From Hydrocarboniphaga effusa AP103 (GTDB taxonomy: Bacteria > Pseudomonadota > Gammaproteobacteria > Nevskiales > Nevskiaceae): DNA of 64,000 bases. Every line of letters starts with the position of its first letter. Position 1 is the first letter of the stretch. The translations under genes and the position numbers were made by a program. This document shows positions 45,687-53,408 of this stretch, piece after piece. The stretch is from assembly GCF_000271305.1 (NCBI RefSeq), contig NZ_AKGD01000001.1:1488001-1552000 (forward strand), given 5' to 3'. The notes under the pieces are model-generated. The model ran no database searches and had not been told where the DNA came from. It saw nothing but the letters and a program-made list of their open reading frames with translations.

Positions 45687-46313
45687 TCAGCCCAGGCGGG
45701 ACAGCTTGAGCAGCTTGTTGATGTCTTTTTGCATGCCCTTGAAATCGGCCTGCACGCCGTGGCCGCCCGGATACAGCATCAGGTAATTGCCGGCCGGATC
45801 GACCAGGAACAGCGTCTCGGCATCGGTGGAGCCGAAGAAGCGGCGCGCTTCGCCGAGGTCGGCGATCGCATGCCAGCTGACGTCGGGCTGCTCGGCCGCG
45901 AGCCGCGATTGCAGGGCCGCGAGGCCGGCGGCGTCGTTGCCGATCACGACGCGCTGCAGGCGCTCGCGCTCAGCCGCGAGCGCGGTGCGCATCTGCCGCG
46001 TGGTGACCAGGCGATCGGTGCAAAGCTTCTCGCAGTCGCCATCGACGAGCTGGATCAGCAGCCATTTGCCGCGCAGGGCTTCGGTGGTGGAGGCGCTGCC
46101 GTCGGGCTCGGTGAGCGACCAGTTCGGCAGCTGCAGCGGCGGGTTCACGAGCTGGCCGTAGTTGGTCGTGCCGGTCGGCCGGGCGTCGGGAAAATAGAAA
46201 TACAGCGACCAGGCCGCGACGAACGGGGCGAAGAACAGCAGGGCGAGCAGCACGAACTGCGTGCGGCCGGTGAGGCGCGAGCGAGGGCCGGCGGTGGGCG
46301 GAGCAGCGTTCAT
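45687..46313 (-). CDS. SCO-like cytochrome oxidase assembly protein
   Basis: The start at ATG 46313 overlaps the SURF1 stop (ATGA). 208 residues: one N-terminal membrane helix (QFVLLALLFFAPFVAAWSLYF) and a periplasmic thioredoxin-like domain (GKWLLIQLVDGDCEKLCTDRLVTTRQ, TLFLVDPAGNYLMLYPGGHG). The CEKLC sequence gives the CxxxC copper-binding spacing of SCO/SenC proteins, and GHG may give the His ligand. Probably delivers copper to, or reduces, the CuA centre of subunit II. It belongs to a divergent group often annotated only as a transmembrane protein of oxidase clusters. Confidence 0.82.
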   Translation of the reverse strand: MNAAPPTAGPRSRLTGRTQFVLLALLFFAPFVAAWSLYFYFPDARPTGTTNYGQLVNPPLQLPNWSLTEPDGSASTTEALRGKWLLIQLVDGDCEKLCTDRLVTTRQMRTALAAERERLQRVVIGNDAAGLAALQSRLAAEQPDVSWHAIADLGEARRFFGSTDAETLFLVDPAGNYLMLYPGGHGVQADFKGMQKDINKLLKLSRLG

Positions 46314-47056
46314 GCGTCGGGACTTCTCGGAATGCGTTTGAGGTTGAGCTTCACGAACAGGAACAACAGAGTGGCCGCGAACGCGTACCACTGGGCCGCA
46401 TAGGCGTAATGCCGCTGCGGCGGAAAACCGGTGCTCACGCGCCAGTCGCGCACGTAGCCATCGGCGGCGTCGGCCTGCAGCAAGAGCACGCCCGGCAACA
46501 CGGCCTCGCCGAGCAGACAGCGAAAATCCTTCACCTCCGGATACTGCAGCACGCGGGGCCAGGCCTCGCCTGCGCAGTTGTCGACGGCCAGTCGCAAACC
46601 GGGACGGGCCGGCTCGCGCCAGAGGCCGGCCACCTGCCGCGTCTCCTCGCCGACCGCGACATTCGGCAGCTGGCTACGGCTCGCCGTCTGCGGCACCCAG
46701 CCACGGTTGACGATGACGATGGCGCCGTCGTCGAGTCGAAGCGGGGTCAGCACATGATACCCCGGGCGACCTTCGTAGCCTTCATTGTCGAGCAATAGCT
46801 GGTGCGCGCTGTCGTAGCGACCCACGGCCTGGGCGTGCAGGGCGCCGTCCTTCTGCGCGGCCTCGCTGCTGCGCGACAGCGCCGTCGGCGCCTGCTGCCC
46901 CGCCTCGTCGAGCGTCTGTTGCAGGGCGATCTTGCGGATTCCGCGATCGAGTTGCCAGGTTCCGAGCGTGATCAGCAAGGCCAGGCACGGCAGCAGGCCG
47001 AGCCAGGCCCACAGCGGTGGGCGGAACTGCAGTCGGCTGTATGAAGAAGCACTCAT
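46310..47056 (-). CDS. SURF1-family oxidase assembly protein
   Basis: 248 residues with a transmembrane helix at each end (WLGLLPCLALLITLGTWQLDRG and YAAQWYAFAATLLFLFVKLNL). GYEGRPGYHVLTPLRLDDG and VIVNRGWVPQ are SURF1 signatures. The protein helps to insert heme a into subunit I. First gene of the minus-strand group SURF1-SCO-ctaA-ctaB; its stop overlaps the next start by 4 bp. Divergent from the small DUF2909 gene. Confidence 0.94.
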   Translation of the reverse strand: MSASSYSRLQFRPPLWAWLGLLPCLALLITLGTWQLDRGIRKIALQQTLDEAGQQAPTALSRSSEAAQKDGALHAQAVGRYDSAHQLLLDNEGYEGRPGYHVLTPLRLDDGAIVIVNRGWVPQTASRSQLPNVAVGEETRQVAGLWREPARPGLRLAVDNCAGEAWPRVLQYPEVKDFRCLLGEAVLPGVLLLQADAADGYVRDWRVSTGFPPQRHYAYAAQWYAFAATLLFLFVKLNLKRIPRSPDA

Positions 47057-47170
47057 CGAACGGTCGGGCGGCCTTCAGTCGGGAATGGCGAAGATGCGGG
47101 CATTAGCAGCGACCGAGAACGGCGATACCATGCGCCGCTCAGCCTGGAGCGCCTTGGACAACATCGACAT

Positions 47171-47380
47171 ATGGTCGTCAACGGATTCATCGTCATCTTC
47201 CTGGTCGCGATCATCGTCGCCCTGCTCGCCGGCGGCTACTTCGTCGTGCGCGATCCGAGCACCCAGCGCCGCGCCTTGTGGGCCCTGATCTGGCGCGTCG
47301 GCCTGCAGGCCTTGCTGCTGATCTTCCTGGTCCTCGCCTTCTTCTTCGGCTGGATCAAGCCGCACGGGGTCGGTGGCTGA
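47171..47380 (+). CDS. Twin-transmembrane small protein (DUF2909-like)
   Basis: 69 residues with two hydrophobic helices (FIVIFLVAIIVALLAGGYFVV and ALLLIFLVLAFFFGW) joined by a short basic loop RDPSTQRRA. This small protein recurs between SURF1 and the oxidase subunit III/CtaG genes of proteobacteria. Here it reads on the plus strand, opposite to all its oxidase neighbours. Role in assembly inferred. No clear ribosome site. Confidence 0.8.
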   Translation: MVVNGFIVIFLVAIIVALLAGGYFVVRDPSTQRRALWALIWRVGLQALLLIFLVLAFFFGWIKPHGVGG

Positions 47381-47414
47381 GGCTTCGAAACCGAAACGCG
47401 GAATCGCATCCGTA

Positions 47415-47449
47415 CAGCAAAAAGGCCCGCTGAGCGGGCCTTTTTGCTG
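47415..47449. terminator. Bidirectional terminator between DUF2909-like gene and ctaE
   Basis: A perfect 16-bp stem (47415-47430 with 47434-47449) with loop TGA and A5/T5 tracts within the arms. It divides the oxidase locus into two transcription blocks. Confidence 0.88.
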
Positions 47450-47470
47450 ACCACGTCGCCTGATCGAGGA

Positions 47471-48364
47471 TCAGACGATGTAGACGAAGATGAACAGGCC
47501 GATCCAGACCACGTCCACGAAGTGCCAGTACCAGGCCACGCCCTCGAAGCCGAAGTGGCTGTCGGGCTTGAAATGGCCGAGCATCAGGCGGATCGCGATG
47601 ATCGCGAGCATCAGCGTACCGAGCGTCACGTGGAAGCCGTGGAAGCCCGTGAGCATGAAGAAGGTGGAGCCGTAGACGCCCGAGGTGAGCTTGAGGTTGA
47701 GCTCGTGGTAGGCGTGGATGTATTCGCTGGCCTGGAAGTACAGGAACAGCGAACCCAGCGCGACCGTGACCCACATCCAGATGATGCAGGACAGGCGGTG
47801 GTTTTCCTTGAGATCGTGATGCGCCTTCTCGAGCGTCATGCCCGACGTGATCAGCAGCACGGTGTTGACGAAGGGCAGGCCCCAGGCGCCGACCGTCTCG
47901 AACTTTCCGCCGACCGCGGCCGGGCCGTTGGTCGGCCAAGTGTTCTCGAAACCGGGCCACAGCGTCAGGTGCGTGGCGACCTTGGCGCCCTCGCCCGAGA
48001 GCCACGGCACCGACATTTCGCGGGTATACCAGAGCGCGCCGAAGAAGGCGGCGAAGAACATGACCTCGGAGAAGATGAACCAGGCCATGCCCATGCGATA
48101 GGTGCGATCGACCTGCGCGTTGTACGCGCCGCTCTCACTCTCGAGGCAGATGCCGCGCACCCAGCGGAACACGATGTAGATGGCCAGCGCCGCACCGATC
48201 CACACGGGCAGCATGCCGACGTGCTGCTCTTCGAGATAGCCCCAGACGCCGATGACGACGGCCACCAGAGCCGCAGTCAGGATGAACGGCCAGGCCGTGG
48301 GCTCCGGAACGAAATAGTGACTCTTGTCCGGGGCGTGATCGTGGGTTGCGGCTGGCGTCGCCAT
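47471..48364 (-). CDS. ctaE: Cytochrome c oxidase subunit III
   Basis: 297 residues with seven hydrophobic helices. MGMAWFIFSEVMFFAAFFGALW with the conserved Glu, SGMTLEKAHH, TSGVYGSTFFMLTGFHGFHVTLGTLML and a C-terminal HFVDVVWIGLFIFVYI identify subunit III of heme-copper oxidases. It follows ctaG by 21 bp and is the last gene of the structural operon, ended by the terminator at 47415-47449. Confidence 0.97.
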   Translation of the reverse strand: MATPAATHDHAPDKSHYFVPEPTAWPFILTAALVAVVIGVWGYLEEQHVGMLPVWIGAALAIYIVFRWVRGICLESESGAYNAQVDRTYRMGMAWFIFSEVMFFAAFFGALWYTREMSVPWLSGEGAKVATHLTLWPGFENTWPTNGPAAVGGKFETVGAWGLPFVNTVLLITSGMTLEKAHHDLKENHRLSCIIWMWVTVALGSLFLYFQASEYIHAYHELNLKLTSGVYGSTFFMLTGFHGFHVTLGTLMLAIIAIRLMLGHFKPDSHFGFEGVAWYWHFVDVVWIGLFIFVYIV

Positions 48365-48385
48365 GGGTCTCTCTCAAACCTCGTG

Positions 48386-48961
48386 CTAGCTGTTGGGCGA
48401 AGCAGGCGCGCTCTTTCCAGCGGTCTGCGTCACGTCAAAAAAAGTATACGACAGGGTCACCGTATCCACTTCCGGCGGTAACTCCGGATCAATCACGAAG
48501 CGCACCGGCATCTCCTTCTCTTCCCCGGCCTTGAACGGCTGGTTGTTGAAGCAGAAGCACTCCGACTTGCGCAAATGCCTTGCGGCGGTGGTGGGTGCAA
48601 CGTTCGGAACCGCCTGGGCCACGATGTCGTGGTCCTCGGTGTTGCGAGCATGGAACATCACCGTCGAAAACTCGCCCGGATGCACTTCGACCTGTGCCTG
48701 CTCCGAACGAAACTCCCAATTGCGACCGCCGTTCACGGTGGTCACGAACTGCACCTTCACGAGCCGCGTCTTGTCGACCGCGGCCCCACCGCTTTCACTG
48801 ACCGCCTCGGTCGACACCTTGCCGTTGAGGCCGATGAACGTGCACAGCGCGTTGTACAGCGGCACCGTCGCGTAGCCGAAGCCGAACATGCCGGCGACCA
48901 CCGCGACCATGATCAAGGCCGTGCGGCGTACCGATTTGCGGCCCTGTTCCGTGGCGCTCAT
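48386..48961 (-). CDS. ctaG: Cytochrome c oxidase assembly protein CtaG (Cox11)
   Basis: 191 residues. One N-terminal membrane anchor (ALIMVAVVAGMFGFGYATV), then PLYNALCTFIGLNG with the conserved Cys region and KSECFCFNNQPFKAGEEKEMPVRFVIDPELP, the Cox11 copper-binding signature. It delivers copper to the CuB site of subunit I in the periplasm. It starts 5 bp after the stop of the 39-residue gene and precedes ctaE. Confidence 0.96.
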   Translation of the reverse strand: MSATEQGRKSVRRTALIMVAVVAGMFGFGYATVPLYNALCTFIGLNGKVSTEAVSESGGAAVDKTRLVKVQFVTTVNGGRNWEFRSEQAQVEVHPGEFSTVMFHARNTEDHDIVAQAVPNVAPTTAARHLRKSECFCFNNQPFKAGEEKEMPVRFVIDPELPPEVDTVTLSYTFFDVTQTAGKSAPASPNS

Positions 48962-48966
48962 GCGGC

Positions 48967-49086
48967 TCAGCGCCGGGTCTGCGCGTAGACGAAGCCGGCC
49001 AGCACGACGATCACGAGCGCCACGTGCACCAGCGCGAGAATCACGTTGCGCCGGGCCCGCTTGCGATCAGCTTCCATTGCACTCAT
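48967..49086 (-). CDS. Cytochrome oxidase small assembly protein, single membrane helix
   Basis: A 39-residue frame between ctaD and ctaG, starting MSAMEADRKRARRNVILALVH with a second ATG three codons in, and ending FVYAQTRR. It has a basic N-terminus and one hydrophobic helix (NVILALVHVALVIVVLAGFVY). Gaps are 14 bp from ctaD and 5 bp to ctaG, so it is part of the operon. Tiny proteins with the same layout and position are known in proteobacterial caa3/aa3 operons. Function presumably in subunit I maturation. Confidence 0.75.
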   Translation of the reverse strand: MSAMEADRKRARRNVILALVHVALVIVVLAGFVYAQTRR

Positions 49087-49100
49087 CGATAGCGACGCGA

Positions 49101-50741
49101 TCAGTGATGACCGGCGTGCGCGTGGGTGGTGTCGTGCAGGTTCTGCGTTTCGGCGTCACCGACGTACGGCGGATCGACGAAGGTGTGATACGGAGCCGGC
49201 GACGGCACCGTCCACTCCAGGCCGTGCGCGCCTTCCCAGACGCGGTCGGTTGCCTTGGTGCCCTTCTTGAACATGCACTTGAGCATGTTGCCGATGAAGA
49301 TGAACTGGGCGATGAAGAACACGAAAGCGCCGATCGTGGAGATCTGGTTGAAGTCGGTGAACTGCACCGCGTAGTCCGGAACGCGGCGCTGCATGCCAGC
49401 CAGACCCGAGAAATGCTGCGGGAAGAAGGTCACGTTGATGGCGATCGCCGACAGCCAGAAGTGCAGCTTGCCGAGCGTTTCGTTGTACATGCGGCCGGTC
49501 CACTTCGGGATCCAGTAGTAGACGCCCGCGAGGATCGAGAACACCGCGCCCGGCACCAGCACGTAGTGGAAGTGCGCGACCACGAAATAGGTGTCGTGGT
49601 ACTGGAAGTCCACCGGGGCGACCGCGAGCATCAGGCCCGAGAAGCCGCCGATCGAGAACAGGAACACGAAGGCGACCGCGAACAGCATCGGGGTCTCGAA
49701 GGTCATCGAGCCCTTCCACATCGTCGCCACCCAGTTGAACACCTTCACGCCGGTCGGCACCGCGATGAGCATGGTGCTGAACATGAAGAACAGCTCACCG
49801 GCCAGCGGCATGCCGACCGTGAACATGTGGTGCGCCCAGACGATGAAGCTCAGGAACGCGATCGAGGCAGTGGCATAGACCATCGAGTCATAGCCGAACA
49901 AGGTCTTGCGCGCGAAGGTCGGGATGATCGTCGAGACGACGCCGAACGCGGGCAGGATCAGGATGTACACCTCGGGGTGGCCGAAGAACCAGAACACGTG
50001 CTGGAACAGGACCGGGTCACCACCGCCCGAAGCCGTGAAGAAGCTCGTGCCGAAGTACTTGTCGGTCAGCAGCATGGTCACCGCGCCGGCGAGCACCGGC
50101 ATGGTCGCGATCAGCAGGTAGGCGGTGATCAGCCAGGTCCAGCAGAACAGCGGCATCTTCAGCAGCGTCATGCCGGGCGCGCGCATGTTCAGGATCGTCA
50201 CGGCGACGTTGATGGCGCCCGTGATCGAGCTGATACCCATCAAGTGCACGGCGAAGATCAGGAACGGAAAGCCTTCGCCCATCTGCAGCACGAGCGGCGG
50301 ATACATGGTCCAGCCGCCGGCCGGGCCGCCCGAGGGCAGGAACAGGGTCGACAGCAGCAGCGCGAACGCGAACGGCAGGATCCAGAAGCCCCAGTTGTTG
50401 ATGCGCGGCAGGGCCAGGTCGGAGCAGCCGATCTGCATCGGCACCATCCAGTTCGCCAGGCCGGTGAAGGCCGGCATCACGCCGCCGAAGATCATCACCA
50501 GCGCGTGCAGCGTGGTCATCGAGTTGAAGAACTCGGGATGCACGAACTGCATGCCGGGCGTGAACAGCTCGGCACGGATCACCAGCGACATCAGGCCGCC
50601 GATGAAGAACATGATGAACGCGAACACCAGGTACAGCGTGCCCAGGTCCTTGTGGTTGGTGGTCTTGATCCAGCGCATGATCCCCTTCTCGGGGCCGTGG
50701 TGCGCGTGATCGTCGTGGTGGGCGTGATCGGTGTGAGCCAT
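49101..50741 (-). CDS. ctaD: Cytochrome c oxidase subunit I
   Basis: 546 residues with twelve membrane helices. FWFFGHPEVYILILPAFGVVS carries the His-Tyr pair at the CuB site, and TFFPQHFSGLAGMQRRVPDY and HFHYVLVPGAVFSILAGVYYW carry the heme ligands. The HPEVY Tyr and the surrounding residues indicate an A-type heme-copper oxidase. The N- and C-termini are His-rich (HTDHAHHDDHAHH and HDTTHAHAGHH). It lies 60 bp after ctaC and forms the catalytic core. Confidence 0.97.
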   Translation of the reverse strand: MAHTDHAHHDDHAHHGPEKGIMRWIKTTNHKDLGTLYLVFAFIMFFIGGLMSLVIRAELFTPGMQFVHPEFFNSMTTLHALVMIFGGVMPAFTGLANWMVPMQIGCSDLALPRINNWGFWILPFAFALLLSTLFLPSGGPAGGWTMYPPLVLQMGEGFPFLIFAVHLMGISSITGAINVAVTILNMRAPGMTLLKMPLFCWTWLITAYLLIATMPVLAGAVTMLLTDKYFGTSFFTASGGGDPVLFQHVFWFFGHPEVYILILPAFGVVSTIIPTFARKTLFGYDSMVYATASIAFLSFIVWAHHMFTVGMPLAGELFFMFSTMLIAVPTGVKVFNWVATMWKGSMTFETPMLFAVAFVFLFSIGGFSGLMLAVAPVDFQYHDTYFVVAHFHYVLVPGAVFSILAGVYYWIPKWTGRMYNETLGKLHFWLSAIAINVTFFPQHFSGLAGMQRRVPDYAVQFTDFNQISTIGAFVFFIAQFIFIGNMLKCMFKKGTKATDRVWEGAHGLEWTVPSPAPYHTFVDPPYVGDAETQNLHDTTHAHAGHH

Positions 50742-50801
50742 GCGAAAACTCCGAAAAACTCTGTCGACTGCTATCTGTTTGGGGTCGGCGGCGCGTGCGG
50801 C

Positions 50802-52034
50802 TTACTTGCGCTGCGCCGCGACGTCGGCCGCGCTCACCGCGTCGGCCTTGTTGCCCCACGAGCTGCGGATGTAGGTCGCCACCGCGGCGATCTCGGCGTC
50901 CGAGAGCTGCGGGAACGGCGGCATCATGTTCTTGCCGTGCAGCACCTGGCCGATCACCGCATCCTTCGGACCATTGACGATCTTGCCGCCGGCGAGCGCC
51001 GGGAAGGTCGGCGGAGCGCCGGCACCGGTGGGCTGATGGCAGGCCGCGCAGTTGGCCTTGTAGATCTTCTCGCCGTCGGCCGCCGGAGCGGCAGCAGGCT
51101 TGGCGGCTTCGGCCGGAGCCGCTGCAGCGGCGACTTCGGTCTTCTCTTCGACGGCGGCAGCGGCCGGCGCTTCGGCGGCAGCCGGAGCCGCATCGGTCGC
51201 GGTGGCCGGAGCGGCGGCGGCGACTTCGGTGCCACCCTGCTTCTTCGAAGCGAGCCAGGCCGCGTATTCGTCTTCCGGCAGCGCCTTCACGACGATCGGC
51301 ATGAAGCCATGGTCACGGCCGCAGAGTTCGGCGCAGACGCCGCGATAGGTGCCGGGCTGGTCGATCTTGGTCCAGATTTCGTTGACGTAGCCCGGGATCG
51401 CGTCCTTCTTGACCGCGAGTTCGGACACCCACCAGGCGTGGATGACGTCGTTGGAGGTGATCAGGAAGCGGACCTTCTTGCCCACCGGCAGCACCAGCGG
51501 GTTGTCCACGTCGACGAGGTAGTTCGGCACCGTGTTGACGTCGATGCCCGACTGCAGCTGGCGCGCCTTGTTCGAATCGGCGGCCAGCGTGGAGAAGAAC
51601 GAAACGTCTTCGCCGATATATTCGTACTGCCATTTCCACTGATAGCCCGTCACCTTCACGGTCAGCTCGGAATTGCGCGTGTCATCCATGCGCACGAGCG
51701 TGGCGGCCGCGGGAATGGCCATGCCGATCAGAATCAGAAACGGAATCGTGGTCCAGATGATTTCGACGAGCGTGGACTCGTGGAAATCGGCCGGCTTCGG
51801 ATGGCGCGATTTACGGTGCGCGAACACCGAGTAGAACATGACGCCGAAGACCACCACGGCGATCACCACACAGACCCAGAAGATGATCATGTGCAGATGG
51901 TGGACCTCGCGGCTGATCTCGGTCACACCCTCGGGCAGATTCCACTTCGCACCCGTGTAGGCGAACGCCGAACCACTGGCGAGAAGTGAGCCCAAGAACG
52001 CGATAGCGCGCGCCCAACCCGGCATCTTCAGCAT
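50802..52034 (-). CDS. ctaC: Cytochrome c oxidase subunit II fused to cytochrome c (caa3 type)
   Basis: The start at ATG 52034 (MLKMPGWAR) gives a signal peptide and 410 residues. Two membrane helices, then the CuA domain with the ligand set CAELCGRDHGFM. After it comes a 50-residue Ala/Pro/Glu linker (about 267-320), then a class I cytochrome c with CAACH and a Met-containing NMMPPFPQLSDAEIAAVATYI. Thus subunit II carries its own electron donor heme, a caa3-type oxidase. First structural gene of the oxidase operon, 4 bp after DUF2244. Confidence 0.97.
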   Translation of the reverse strand: MLKMPGWARAIAFLGSLLASGSAFAYTGAKWNLPEGVTEISREVHHLHMIIFWVCVVIAVVVFGVMFYSVFAHRKSRHPKPADFHESTLVEIIWTTIPFLILIGMAIPAAATLVRMDDTRNSELTVKVTGYQWKWQYEYIGEDVSFFSTLAADSNKARQLQSGIDVNTVPNYLVDVDNPLVLPVGKKVRFLITSNDVIHAWWVSELAVKKDAIPGYVNEIWTKIDQPGTYRGVCAELCGRDHGFMPIVVKALPEDEYAAWLASKKQGGTEVAAAAPATATDAAPAAAEAPAAAAVEEKTEVAAAAAPAEAAKPAAAPAADGEKIYKANCAACHQPTGAGAPPTFPALAGGKIVNGPKDAVIGQVLHGKNMMPPFPQLSDAEIAAVATYIRSSWGNKADAVSAADVAAQRK

Positions 52035-52038
52035 GCTT

Positions 52039-52575
52039 CTAGTCTCCAAAAGGCTTCCCAGCGGACCCGTCGGCCCCCTCGGTGGCAATCACCCGGCCCC
52101 AAGCCGGCTTAGCGGACAATACTTGTTTTAGCCGCACGGCCAAGGCCGCGCGTTCCTCTTCCGTCAGACAGCTGCCGATCTCGACCCATTGCCCCGAGCT
52201 GCCCAGGCGCAGCCGGCTCGGATCATGGCGGTAGTGGCCCGCCTCGATCGCAACCCGTGCCCACGCTCTTGGAAACTCGATCCGCGAATCGATGCTGGCT
52301 GCGCCAGCTCGCCCCGTCTGTCCGAACTCCACCAGCACTCGCTCGTCGTCCACACTGATCACTTCCCGGTAGCGATTGCGGCGCAGGCTGACCCACACCG
52401 CGGCAGTCACCGCCATGATCTCGGCACCCGCGAACGGCAACACGGGCCAAAAACCGAACCAGACGCAGACTGCTGCCACCGAAAGCGCCAGAGCGCTCAG
52501 CGAACCCAGGAACCACAACGCCCCGCGAACATCCAGCGACGCGTTCGGCCCAATGACGATGCGTGTGATCGGCAT
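52039..52575 (-). CDS. DUF2244 membrane protein
   Basis: The start at ATG 52575 (MPITRIVIGPNASLD) gives 178 residues. Two adjacent membrane helices (ALWFLGSLSALALSVAAVCVWFG and LPFAGAEIMAVTAAVWVSL) are followed by a soluble domain with RVLVEFGQTG, FPRAWARVAIEAG and RLRLGSSGQWVEIG, which matches DUF2244. Such genes are commonly next to ctaC, as here (4 bp), so a role in oxidase biogenesis is likely but unproven. Confidence 0.85.
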   Translation of the reverse strand: MPITRIVIGPNASLDVRGALWFLGSLSALALSVAAVCVWFGFWPVLPFAGAEIMAVTAAVWVSLRRNRYREVISVDDERVLVEFGQTGRAGAASIDSRIEFPRAWARVAIEAGHYRHDPSRLRLGSSGQWVEIGSCLTEEERAALAVRLKQVLSAKPAWGRVIATEGADGSAGKPFGD

Positions 52576-52722
52576 GGTTGCGGCATGGTTGGTATCGGGT
52601 GATGGCTGGGAGCGCCGCACACTGTGCAGAGGCTTTCGAGCCGCCGGATTGTAGTGGATGCCGCTGAGCCGGCGCAAAAATTTTTGGGAATTGGGCTTTC
52701 CGACGGGCTCGGCGCCGGGGCT

Positions 52723-53403
52723 TCAGGCCAGCACGCTGCGCAGCGACGCGAAGACCTCGCCCGCATCCGTGCCGCCGGTGGCGATGCGCCCGAGCAACGG
52801 AGCGCCGACGCGATCGGCGATGCTGCGGATGTTCTCGTCGAGCCGATCCTGTCGCGGCGGCAGTTCGTTGGCGACCCAGCCGGCCAGATGCAGGCCGCGG
52901 GCGCGGATCGATTCGGCCGTCAGCAGCGCGTGGCTCACGCAGCCCAGGCGCATGCCGACGACGAGCAGCACCGGCCAGCCGCGCGCGCCGACCCAGTCGG
53001 CGAAGTCGGCCGCATCGTTGAGCGGCACGCGCCAGCCGCCGGCGCCTTCGACGAGCAGCCAGTCGTGGCGAGCGGCGAGCCGGTCGGCCGCGGCGTCGAG
53101 CACGCGCAGCTCGACCTCGACGCCCGCCTCGCGCGCCGCGATGTGCGGGGCCAGCGGCGGTTCGAAGGCGTAGGGATTCACCGCCTCGTAGGTCTCGTCC
53201 GCGCCGGAAGCCGCGAGCAGGGCCAGCGCGTCCTCGTTGCGCAGCCGGCCGCCGGCATCGCGCTCGCAGCCGCTCGCGACCGGCTTGTAGCCGCAGGCGC
53301 GCAGGCCGCTGGACCGGGCAGCCCGCAGCAGCGCAGCACTCACGTGGGTCTTGCCGACACCGGTATCGGTGCCGGTGACGAAGACGGTCGGCAGCTTCGA
53401 CAA
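52723..53403 (-). CDS. bioD: Dethiobiotin synthetase
   Basis: 226 residues starting at TTG 53403, the only start near the fold's first strand KLPTVFVTGTDTGVGKTHVS, whose GTDTGVGKT is the ATP-binding P-loop. YKPVASGCER and WLLVEGAGGWRVPL are also typical. It closes the ureido ring of dethiobiotin from diaminopelargonate and CO2. It starts 5 bp after the bioF stop and completes bioB-bioF-bioD; bioA is not in this window. Confidence 0.95.
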   Translation of the reverse strand: MSKLPTVFVTGTDTGVGKTHVSAALLRAARSSGLRACGYKPVASGCERDAGGRLRNEDALALLAASGADETYEAVNPYAFEPPLAPHIAAREAGVEVELRVLDAAADRLAARHDWLLVEGAGGWRVPLNDAADFADWVGARGWPVLLVVGMRLGCVSHALLTAESIRARGLHLAGWVANELPPRQDRLDENIRSIADRVGAPLLGRIATGGTDAGEVFASLRSVLA

Positions 53404-53408
53404 GGCGA

